Assembly: GCF_000737695.1 (NCBI RefSeq)
Contig: NZ_JPRM01000003.1
Span: forward strand, 62,001 to 126,000
Direction: 5' to 3'
From: Flavobacterium hydatis
Lineage (GTDB): Bacteria; Bacteroidota; Bacteroidia; Flavobacteriales; Flavobacteriaceae
Length of the DNA stretch: 64,000 bases
Under the pieces are notes generated by a model that was given only the letters and a program-made list of their open reading frames with translations, was not told where the DNA came from and ran no database searches. Both the position numbers and the translations under genes were made by a program. How positions within the stretch are numbered: position 1 is the first letter of the stretch; each line of letters opens with the position of its first letter. This document shows positions 55,939-62,428 of this stretch, piece by piece.

Positions 55939-56979
55939 CTACAAATTAATCACTTTGTGTTGTGCATTACTCACAATAGCAGCTTCGATGATTTTCATGG
56001 TTTTAACTCCATCTTCGGCAGTAACTGGTTCTGTTATATTTGTTGCAATCGAGTTGTAAACTCCATCAAAGAACTCATAATAATTCCCTTGGAAAGTTGG
56101 GATTTTCTCTCTGATAACTTTGCCATTAATTTCTGTATGTAAAATTCCGTTTAAACCTTCTGCTTCGGTTCCCCAAGTTGTTGTGTCAGGTTTTTTACCC
56201 AATTTTAAATCATCTTCCTGAACATCTCCACGAGGTTTTAAGAACGAGCCTTTCTTGCCATGAACGACATAAGCCGGATTAGCTTCTCTCACAAAGAAAC
56301 CTGCTTTTAGTCGAACTCTAAAATCATCGTAATATAATAGTAAATCGATATAATCATCGACCAATGAATTTTCTCGTGTTGTTCTGATATCTGCAAAGAC
56401 AGATTTTGGAAATCCGAACAAATGCAATGCCTGATCTATTAAATGCGGGCCTAAATCTTTTAGGATTCCGGCGCCAGAATTGGCAGTTTCTTTATGAGCT
56501 TTTATACTCAATAAAGGATTATAACGGTCAAAATGAAATTCGGCTTCGACCAAATCTCCTAAAACTCCATCTTTAACAACTTTCTGAACGGTTTTAAAAT
56601 CACTGTCCCATCTTCTATTCTGGAAAACGGCAAGTTTTAATCCTTTTGCTTTAGCAAAATCTGCCAACTCTTGTGCCTGAGCAACTGTGGTTGTAAATGC
56701 TTTCTCAACTATTGCATGTTTTCCTGCTTCTAAAACTTTTTTGGCAAACTCGTAATGGGTTTCAACTGGAGTATTTACAATTACCAAATCGATATCATCT
56801 GCAAGAACATCTTCTATTGTTGGGTAACTTTTTACTGTTGGATAATCTTCTTGTATCAATTTCTTGCTTCGTTCCCAAGAACCTATAAGTTCAAATCCTG
56901 GGTGAATTGCTATAAATGGTGCGTGAAAAACTTTCCCCGACATTCCGTATGATAATAGTGCTGTTTTTATTTTTTGCAT
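55939..56979 (-). CDS. Gfo/Idh/MocA-family NAD(P)-dependent oxidoreductase
   Basis: A 346-residue dehydrogenase of the YdgJ/YhhX-like group. The N-terminal Rossmann fold starts LLSYGMSGKVFHAPFI, and the family Lys motif is VEKAFTTT (EKP variant). The C-terminal alpha/beta domain has FHFDRYNP and LKDLGPHLIDQALHLFG, with the catalytic-type Asp/His pair. Substrates of the group are sugars, inositols or related polyols; which one is unknown. It is flanked on both sides by long palindromic repeats. Confidence 0.9.
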   Translation of the reverse strand: MQKIKTALLSYGMSGKVFHAPFIAIHPGFELIGSWERSKKLIQEDYPTVKSYPTIEDVLADDIDLVIVNTPVETHYEFAKKVLEAGKHAIVEKAFTTTVAQAQELADFAKAKGLKLAVFQNRRWDSDFKTVQKVVKDGVLGDLVEAEFHFDRYNPLLSIKAHKETANSGAGILKDLGPHLIDQALHLFGFPKSVFADIRTTRENSLVDDYIDLLLYYDDFRVRLKAGFFVREANPAYVVHGKKGSFLKPRGDVQEDDLKLGKKPDTTTWGTEAEGLNGILHTEINGKVIREKIPTFQGNYYEFFDGVYNSIATNITEPVTAEDGVKTMKIIEAAIVSNAQHKVINL

Positions 56980-57001
56980 TTGTATTTGGTATTATTGTTT
57001 T

Positions 57002-57145
57002 GCCGCAGATTTTAGGATTAGAAAAGAGTAACCACAAATTTCGCAAATTTCCACAAATCGATACGTTTAAAAATTTTTAAATAATTTGCGAGAATTTGTG
57101 GAATTTGTGGTTAAAAAAAATCCTTTTAATCCTAAAATCTGTGGC
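57002..57145. repeat. Long nested palindrome (CCGCAGATTTTAGGATT family)
   Basis: Outer arms GCCGCAGATTTTAGGATTA (57002-57020) and the complementary 57127-57145 with one G-T position. Inner arms ACCACAAATT (from 57030) pair with the AATTTGTGGT end (to 57111). It lies in the spacer between two genes in the same direction. Confidence 0.85.
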
Positions 57146-57154
57146 TAAGAAATA

Positions 57155-58222
57155 TTAAATCTTAGCTCTTTCGTATTGTTTTGGCCATTGGATATCGGAG
57201 TTTAACTCGGATGCAAAATGCAACGCCAAGTTTGGATCACGAAGCGATTCTCTAGCAAACAGAATTAAATCGGCTTGACCAGAAGTTAAGATAGCTTCGG
57301 CTTGTGTTGCTTCGGTAATTAAACCTACTGCTCCTGTTAAAACTCCCGTGTCTTTTTTTATCCTTTCGGCAAAAGGAACTTGATAATTCGGTCCAAGTGT
57401 AATTTTTTGATGAGAAACCAATCCTCCCGAAGAAACATCTATAACATCAACTCCTTTTGATTTTAAAATTAGAGAAAGCTGAACTGATTCTTCAAGTGTC
57501 CAACCTCCTTCTGCCCAATCGGTAGCCGAAATACGAACAAACAAAGGCAAATCTTCAGGCCATTCTGATTGTACTGCATCTACGATTTCTAAGGTAAGAC
57601 GAATTCTGTTTTCAAAACTTCCACCATATTCATCTGTTCTTAAATTAGACAATGGCGACATAAATTGGTGTAACAAATACCCGTGCGCTCCGTGAATTTC
57701 TAGAACCTGATATCCTGCAACAACTGCTCTTTTAGTAGTTGCCTTAAAATCGGCAATTACTTTCTGGATTCCCTCTTTGTCCAACGCTATTGGAGTAGCT
57801 TCATTATCATGATAACCAATAGCACTTGGCGCAACGGTTTGCCATCCGCCTTGAGCGATATCTAATTTTTTGTTTCCTTGCCATGGAGACGAAACACTCG
57901 CTTTACGTCCCGCATGTGCAATCTGGATTCCCGGAATGGCATTTTGTGAAACAATAAATTTATTGATTGTTTGTAATTTTTCTATTTGTTCGTCTTTCCA
58001 CAATCCTAAATCCTCGGGTGAAATTCTTGCTTCAGGCGAAACTGCTGTTGCTTCCTGAATTATTAATGCTGAACCTCCGCTTGCACGTGCGCCTAAATGT
58101 ACCAAATGCCAATCATTAGCAAAGCCATCTACAGCCGAATATTGACACATTGGCGAAATAACGATTCTATTTTTTAAGGTAATTTTTTTTATCGTGAGTG
58201 GAGAAAATAATAATGAAGCCAT
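57155..58222 (-). CDS. NADH:flavin oxidoreductase of the old yellow enzyme family (YqjM-like)
   Basis: A 355-residue FMN-dependent ene-reductase. The YqjM-type SPMCQYSA (with the regulatory Cys) opens the TIM barrel, followed by WHLVHLGARASGG, the substrate His motif EIHGAHGYLLHQF (His-X-X-His), the Arg in FVRISATDW, and FARESLRDPNLAL at the C-terminus. These are thermophilic-like OYE features. Physiological substrate unknown, likely alpha,beta-unsaturated carbonyls. Confidence 0.92.
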   Translation of the reverse strand: MASLLFSPLTIKKITLKNRIVISPMCQYSAVDGFANDWHLVHLGARASGGSALIIQEATAVSPEARISPEDLGLWKDEQIEKLQTINKFIVSQNAIPGIQIAHAGRKASVSSPWQGNKKLDIAQGGWQTVAPSAIGYHDNEATPIALDKEGIQKVIADFKATTKRAVVAGYQVLEIHGAHGYLLHQFMSPLSNLRTDEYGGSFENRIRLTLEIVDAVQSEWPEDLPLFVRISATDWAEGGWTLEESVQLSLILKSKGVDVIDVSSGGLVSHQKITLGPNYQVPFAERIKKDTGVLTGAVGLITEATQAEAILTSGQADLILFARESLRDPNLALHFASELNSDIQWPKQYERAKI

Positions 58223-58384
58223 ATAATGTAACTTTTAGCTGATTTACACTACTAATATTTAAAATAGTGTTTAAAAAGTAAAGTTACAGCATCTTCTTAA
58301 AAGTAGAAATCTAAATGTTTATTAATTAACAAACATTTAAAAGCTTATGACTTATATTGCACTATGAATTAAAATAGAAAACGT

Positions 58385-58392
58385 TACTTTTG
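58385..58392 (+). promoter_or_regulatory. -7 promoter box for rseP
   Basis: TACTTTTG matches TAnnTTTG, 29 bases before the ATG at 58421. Confidence 0.58.
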
Positions 58393-58420
58393 TGCGTTAT
58401 TTAAGAACTAAAATTAAACA

Positions 58421-59764
58421 ATGGATATAGTTATCAAGCTTTCTCAATTTTTATTGAGTTTATCATTACTTATTATTCTTCACGAATTAGGGCATTTTAT
58501 TCCCGCAAAATTATTTAAAACAAGAGTCGAAAAATTCTATTTATTTTTTGATGTGAAATTTTCACTTCTAAAAAAGAAAATTGGCGAAACTGAATACGGT
58601 ATCGGATGGTTACCTCTAGGTGGTTATGTAAAAATATCTGGAATGATTGACGAAAGTATGGACAAGGAACAAATGGCTTTGCCACCACAACCTTGGGAAT
58701 TTCGTTCTAAACCAGCTTGGCAACGTTTAATCATTATGTTGGGTGGTGTTACGGTAAACTTTATTCTTGCGTTTATTATATATATAGGTATGGCATTTGC
58801 TTATGGCGAAACTTATGTTGCTAATGCTGATATAAAAGACGGTCTTTCTATCGAAAATCCTGTTATGATTAAAGCTGGTTTTAAAACCGGTGATAAGATT
58901 CTTGCTATCGATGGTAAAAAAGTAGAGCGTTTTGACAACGAGATTAACATGGCCTTAGTTATGTCTAAACAAGTTCTTATTGAAAGAAACGGTGTTGAGC
59001 AAACTATTAAAATGCCAAACGACCTTATTGACCAATTATCTAAACATGAAAAAAGCCCTCTTGCTTCTATAAGAATGCCTTTTGTAATTGGAAACATTGC
59101 TGCTGAATCTCCAAACAAGGAATTACAGCCTAAAGATTTGGTTACTTCTCTTAACGGACAGAAAGTAAAATATTACGACGAGGTAAAAGCTATACTTGAA
59201 AGTAATAAAGGAAAAACAATTCCTGCTGTAGTTTTAAGAAACCAAAAAGAGACTCCAATTAATGCTATTGTTACCAAAGAAGGAAAACTTGGTGTAAATG
59301 TTGGTACTCTAGGAATGGAATCTTTAGAAAAATTAGGCTACTATAAAATAAGTACTAGAGAGTTTGGCTTCTTTGAATCTATCCCTGTTGGAATTGAAAA
59401 AGGAAAAGATCAATTGGTAGGTTACGGAAAGCAACTTAAGATGATTTTTAATCCAGAAACTAAAGCATACAAACAAGTAGGTGGTTTTGCTGCTATTTAC
59501 AATATTTTCCCTAGTACTTGGAGCTGGGAAATGTTCTGGTCTATCACTGCAATTTTATCAATTATGCTTGGAGTTATGAATTTATTGCCAATTCCTGCTC
59601 TTGATGGTGGTCATGTGATGTTTTTATTATACGAAATAATTAGCGGCAAGAAACCAAGCGATAAATTCTTAGAAAACGCGCAAATGGTTGGGTTCGTTTT
59701 ACTTATAACATTGCTTTTATTTGCTAACGGTAACGATATTTATAAAGCAATCGTAGGCAAGTAA
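58421..59764 (+). CDS. rseP: RseP-type site-2 zinc metalloprotease
   Basis: A 447-residue membrane protease of family M50. The zinc motif HELGH is at residues 21-25 in the first membrane helix. Two PDZ-like regions lie between the second and third membrane segments (about residues 130-330). The third zinc ligand lies in NLLPIPALDGGH near the C-terminus, in a helix, followed by a final membrane segment. It cleaves transmembrane anti-sigma or remnant signal-peptide substrates. Confidence 0.94.
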   Translation: MDIVIKLSQFLLSLSLLIILHELGHFIPAKLFKTRVEKFYLFFDVKFSLLKKKIGETEYGIGWLPLGGYVKISGMIDESMDKEQMALPPQPWEFRSKPAWQRLIIMLGGVTVNFILAFIIYIGMAFAYGETYVANADIKDGLSIENPVMIKAGFKTGDKILAIDGKKVERFDNEINMALVMSKQVLIERNGVEQTIKMPNDLIDQLSKHEKSPLASIRMPFVIGNIAAESPNKELQPKDLVTSLNGQKVKYYDEVKAILESNKGKTIPAVVLRNQKETPINAIVTKEGKLGVNVGTLGMESLEKLGYYKISTREFGFFESIPVGIEKGKDQLVGYGKQLKMIFNPETKAYKQVGGFAAIYNIFPSTWSWEMFWSITAILSIMLGVMNLLPIPALDGGHVMFLLYEIISGKKPSDKFLENAQMVGFVLLITLLLFANGNDIYKAIVGK

Positions 59765-59815
59765 AATTTATTAATAAAAAGTGCGAAAAAATTTTTTAGA
59801 AACGAAAAAACGTCT

Positions 59816-59823
59816 TATATTTG
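59816..59823 (+). promoter_or_regulatory. -7 promoter box of the tandem tRNA-Asn unit
   Basis: TATATTTG, a match to TAnnTTTG, 24 bases before the first tRNA. Confidence 0.55.
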
Positions 59824-59847
59824 CACTCGCTAAAAAGAACAACAACT

Positions 59848-59921
59848 TCCTCCTTAGCTCAGTTGGTTAGAGCATCTGACTGTTAATCAGAGGGTCCTTG
59901 GTTCGAGCCCAAGAGGGGGAG
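59848..59921 (+). tRNA. tRNA-Asn (GTT), copy 1
   Basis: A 74-base cloverleaf: acceptor TCCTCCT with AGGGGGA, D arm GCTC..GAGC, anticodon stem TCTGA/TCAGA with loop CTGTTAA (anticodon GTT), and T arm CTTGG TTCGAGC CCAAG. The 3' CCA is not encoded. Confidence 0.96.
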
Positions 59922-59960
59922 CAACTTTTTTTTAGCAAACATATTTACCTTTAAGGTGAT

Positions 59961-60034
59961 TCCTTCTTAGCTCAGTTGGTTAGAGCATCTGACTGTTAAT
60001 CAGAGGGTCCTTGGTTCGAGCCCAAGAGAGGGAG
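59961..60034 (+). tRNA. tRNA-Asn (GTT), copy 2
   Basis: Identical to copy 1 except for the fifth acceptor pair, which is T-A (TCCTTCT/AGAGGGA) in place of C-G, a compensated double change. It is 39 bases downstream, probably on one transcript, and followed by a terminator. Confidence 0.96.
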
Positions 60035-60035
60035 C

Positions 60036-60066
60036 AAAAAAGACTATCAGAAATGATGGTCTTTTT
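60036..60066 (+). terminator. Terminator after the tRNA-Asn pair
   Basis: A 13-bp stem AAAAAGACTATCA with TGATGGTCTTTTT (one G-T pair) followed by further T residues. It begins two bases after the second tRNA. Confidence 0.85.
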
Positions 60067-60112
60067 TTTTGTTTAATTCTCACGCAGTCTTATCACCCGA
60101 TAATGCGGATTC

Positions 60113-60585
60113 ATTGTTTGTGGGTTTTACCGCAAAGAGCTCAAAGAAAAAACGCAGAGGTTCACAAAGTTTAATCAATAGCTTTGATAACCTTTTTGTC
60201 CGACAACACGGTTTTCCATATTTTATTCCCTCCCAATCTTGTCACGTGATAACGCGAATCTATTGTTTGTGGGTTTTACCGCAAAGAGCGCAAAGAGAAA
60301 AACGCAGAAGTTCGCAAAGTTTAATCAATAGCTTTGATAACCTTTTCGCTCGACAAAACGGTTTTCCATATCTTATTCCCACCCAATCTTGTCACCCTGA
60401 GGAACGAAGGGTCTCCGCTAGTAGCTCGATTACAAAAGCTGAGGATTAACTAAAAAGACTATACCGCAAAGAGTGCTATTGTTTGTGGGCTTTTACCGCA
60501 AAGAACGCAAAGAGAAAAAGACGCAGAGGTTCGCAAAGCTATTGATTAAGCTTTATAATTCTTTGCGCTCTTTGCGGTAAAATTA
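60113..60585. repeat. Three copies of a CGCAAAG-family repeat, two of them tandem direct repeats
   Basis: Units start with ATTGTTTGTGGG at 60113, 60262 and 60478 (first period 149). The first two are direct repeats with the same tail (AATAGCTTTGATAACCTTTT, then CGACAA.ACGGTTTTCCATAT). The third has a full right arm (CTTTGCGCTCTTTGCGGTAAAA, 60561-60582) and so forms a complete palindrome. At 60401-60432 lies TGTCACCCTGAGGAACGAAGG, a widespread repeat-type sequence of Flavobacteria. A 126-codon plus frame across the repeats is not a gene. Confidence 0.82.
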
Positions 60586-60639
60586 AACGTTATTATATTA
60601 CGGCTGTTTTAAACACAAATAAGCGCCGTAAAGACATTA

Positions 60640-60886
60640 TTAAGCTTCTTTAATCCCTATACAAGCTTCTTCTATTTGGCTATCAGAAAACGACTCTAAT
60701 GCTTTTACTAGCGTTTTAATTCTCAAATCCTGGTCATTGCCAATTTCTGTTTTTAAAATATCTTCGAAGATTTCAACTAAATAATCTGGTTGACACCTAA
60801 ACTTCCATTCAAAGAACAGAAAGAAATCTTGCTATAGATTGCATTACCTCATCATGAAGTAATGGAATATGATTTTCTTTTTGCAT
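60640..60886 (-). pseudogene. Small frameshifted gene of unknown function
   Basis: On the minus strand an ATG at 60886 opens a frame (MQKENHIPLLHDEVMQSIA..) that stops after 25 codons. The adjacent frame continues (DFFLFFEWKFRCQPDYLVEI, then helical sequence ending IEEACIGIKEA) to a TAA at 60640. Removing one base near 60829 (GCAAGAT to GCAGAT) joins them into an intact 81-residue helical protein. It is therefore either a recent pseudogene or a base-call error. It is divergent from the XRE gene. I do not recognise the family. Confidence 0.6.
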
Positions 60887-60964
60887 TTTTATATTTTTGT
60901 TTTCAATCGCTACCTATGCGAAAAATTGTACTTTTGTTTAACACATCACAATTAAGCAATAGAT

Positions 60965-60998
60965 TGTACTGTACCGAATTATTTGCCTGTACCGTACA
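60965..60998 (+). promoter_or_regulatory. Candidate operator between the frameshifted gene and the XRE regulator
   Basis: An imperfect inverted repeat TGTACTGTAC (60965-60974) and GTACCGTACA (60989-60998), with a direct repeat CTGTACCG at 60969 and 60987. Four GTAC tetramers fall within 34 bases of otherwise AT-rich sequence. It lies about 30-80 bases upstream of the XRE promoter and may be its autoregulatory site. Confidence 0.45.
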
Positions 60999-61025
60999 TA
61001 CCTAAATATGTTTTTTACATATTGA

Positions 61026-61053
61026 TTGTTATTATACTTAATTATTATCTTTG
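61026..61053 (+). promoter_or_regulatory. Complete flavobacterial promoter for the XRE gene
   Basis: A TTG (61026-61028), a 17-base spacer, then TATCTTTG (61046-61053) match both elements of the Bacteroidota consensus. The -7 box ends only four bases before the ATG at 61058, so transcription would start at or next to the start codon and the mRNA would be leaderless. Confidence 0.6.
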
Positions 61054-61057
61054 AATT

Positions 61058-61456
61058 ATGAGCACACTAACAAAACCAAATCATATAGGGCGAAAAATTA
61101 GCCGTATTCGCGAACTTCGAGATATGAAACAAGAAGCATTAGCACAAGCTTTAGGAACAAACCAACAAGCTATTTCGGCTATTGAAAACAGCGAAACGAT
61201 AGAAGATGAAAAACTTGTAGAAATAGCAAAAGCTCTTGGCGTGTCTGTTGAAGCAATTAAAAATTTCTCAGAAGAAGCAATTTTCAATATTATTGGTAAC
61301 ACAGTTAACAATCATGATAATGCATCAATGAATGCAAATATTCAATATCAACCAACATTCAATCCTCTTGATAAAGTTGTTGAACTTTATGAGCGTTTGG
61401 TTTTGGCTGAAAAAGAGAAAATTGAATATTTAGAGAAATTATTGAAAGGAAAATAA
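61058..61456 (+). CDS. XRE-family helix-turn-helix regulator
   Basis: A 132-residue transcription factor. Residues about 11-70 are the Cro/CI-type HTH (GRKISRIRELRDMKQEALAQ, GTNQQAISAIENSE). A linker and a C-terminal helix (LDKVVELYERLVLAEKEKIEYLEKLLKGK) with heptad-like spacing suggest coiled-coil dimerisation. Upstream lie a candidate palindromic operator and a perfect promoter; downstream is a terminator. Regulators of this type often control neighbouring mobile or toxin-antitoxin genes. Confidence 0.9.
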   Translation: MSTLTKPNHIGRKISRIRELRDMKQEALAQALGTNQQAISAIENSETIEDEKLVEIAKALGVSVEAIKNFSEEAIFNIIGNTVNNHDNASMNANIQYQPTFNPLDKVVELYERLVLAEKEKIEYLEKLLKGK

Positions 61457-61484
61457 GTTTTCTTTTACGGAAGTATGTATAAAA

Positions 61485-61508
61485 AAGAGGTCTCGTTTGA
61501 GACCTCTT
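61485..61508 (+). terminator. Terminator after the XRE gene
   Basis: A perfect 10-bp stem AAGAGGTCTC with GAGACCTCTT and loop GTTT, followed by T-rich sequence. Confidence 0.82.
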
Positions 61509-61832
61509 CTTATTAAAGGCGATGTAAAAATCCTATTAGGAAGGTTGCTTCATAATTTATTTCAAAGGAAAAAGACCATATCTTCCATATTTATCATCTT
61601 TAGTAAAATATTCAAAATTTAACTTTGACACTATTTTATCATCTTCGTTTTTTCCTTAAATAAATGTTTTTAAATTAAATAAATTTCCATAAACTCAATA
61701 AAGTTCATCTCTTAAAACAAATAAAATCAATAACCCTTTCTATATATTACGAAAAACCATAAAATCATTTTTGCATTTATTTTTTAATTTATTGAATATC
61801 AAATATAAATTCATTACTTTTATAAATAACAC

Positions 61833-61848
61833 ACCTGCACTCGCAGGT
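61833..61848 (+). promoter_or_regulatory. Small palindrome over the -33 region of the Panacea-type operon
   Basis: ACCTGC-ACTC-GCAGGT is a perfect 6-bp GC-rich inverted repeat in otherwise extremely AT-rich DNA, 16 bases upstream of the -7 box, where a -33 element would be. It is a candidate operator. Confidence 0.45.
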
Positions 61849-61863
61849 TATAAAAAAAATAAT

Positions 61864-61871
61864 TACATTTG
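61864..61871 (+). promoter_or_regulatory. -7 promoter box of the Panacea-type operon
   Basis: TACATTTG matches TAnnTTTG, 21 bases before the ATG at 61892. Confidence 0.58.
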
Positions 61872-61891
61872 CAAACTTTTTACAATCAAAT

Positions 61892-62416
61892 ATGAATAAA
61901 AATTTAGCATTTGAATATTTTGTTTCACAACTTCTAAATTGGCATCAAGAAGTTGTTGGTGACAATGGAAGAAATGATTTTAGTACATTAAAGGTTTTAA
62001 AACTTTTATTTTTTGCAACTGCAATTGGTACGGAAAAAGGTCAAAGAGAAACATTACTCGATTCTCCATTTAATACTTTTTATGCAATGCCTTATGGCCA
62101 TGTTGAAAGTGAAATTTACGATACTATACGTAATAATCAACTACCAAATTTAAAAATAACAAACTCTTCTTCCTCTTTTATAAATACTATTGATTATCCT
62201 GATGGAGAATTAAAAAATAAAATAGATTTTTCTATTAACAAATTAAAGTCCGAAAACATTAATTTGATAAAAATGAGTCCTTTTGAACTAGTGGAATTAA
62301 GTCATGCATGGTATTCTTGGAAATTTTATATTGCAAAAGCGAGAAGAAACGGTGCGTACAGTGAGCTAATTCCAAATGAAATCATCAAATCTGAACAAAA
62401 GTTTTTTCATTTGTAA
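61892..62416 (+). CDS. Panacea/SocA-like (DUF4065) protein, putative antitoxin
   Basis: A 174-residue protein with the order of features seen in Panacea (SocA/DUF4065) domains: an N-terminal helix followed by STLKVLKLLFFATAIGTEKG, then FNTFYAMPYGHVESEIYD, which corresponds to the family F-x-A-x-x-Y-G-P-V-x-x-x-x-Y block, and a late FELVELSHAWYSWKFY helix. Panacea proteins act as promiscuous antitoxins encoded just upstream of or beside variable toxins. The next gene starts 12 bases after its stop, and no other partner is nearby. The family call is by pattern only; the antitoxin role is inferred. Base composition is visibly more AT-rich than the core genes. Confidence 0.62.
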   Translation: MNKNLAFEYFVSQLLNWHQEVVGDNGRNDFSTLKVLKLLFFATAIGTEKGQRETLLDSPFNTFYAMPYGHVESEIYDTIRNNQLPNLKITNSSSSFINTIDYPDGELKNKIDFSINKLKSENINLIKMSPFELVELSHAWYSWKFYIAKARRNGAYSELIPNEIIKSEQKFFHL

Positions 62417-62428
62417 TTTTAATCATTG

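Larger units (their letters stand above)
61509..61891. other. Gene-poor AT-rich stretch with a possible gene remnant
   Basis: About 380 bases. On the minus strand 61557-61655 encodes 32 residues ending LNFEYFTKDDKYGRYGLFPL and a stop, with an upstream stop in frame and no start codon. It reads like the 3' end of a lost gene. The rest is very AT-rich, apart from a small GC palindrome and promoter box listed separately. Confidence 0.4.

Noticed and set aside
60069..60449. 126-codon plus-strand open frame
   Set aside because: It runs across two direct copies of the CGCAAAG palindromic repeat; the translated sequence is itself a repeat of the DNA unit, with no start context and no protein-like composition.
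60113..60585. CRISPR-like array or insertion sequence
   Set aside because: The repeats are long and unevenly spaced, and there is no transposase frame or terminal inverted repeat with a target duplication.
61557..61655. Short minus-strand frame ending in LNFEYFTKDDKYGRYGLFPL
   Set aside because: It has no start codon and an in-frame stop just upstream; it is listed only as a possible remnant within the intergenic region.
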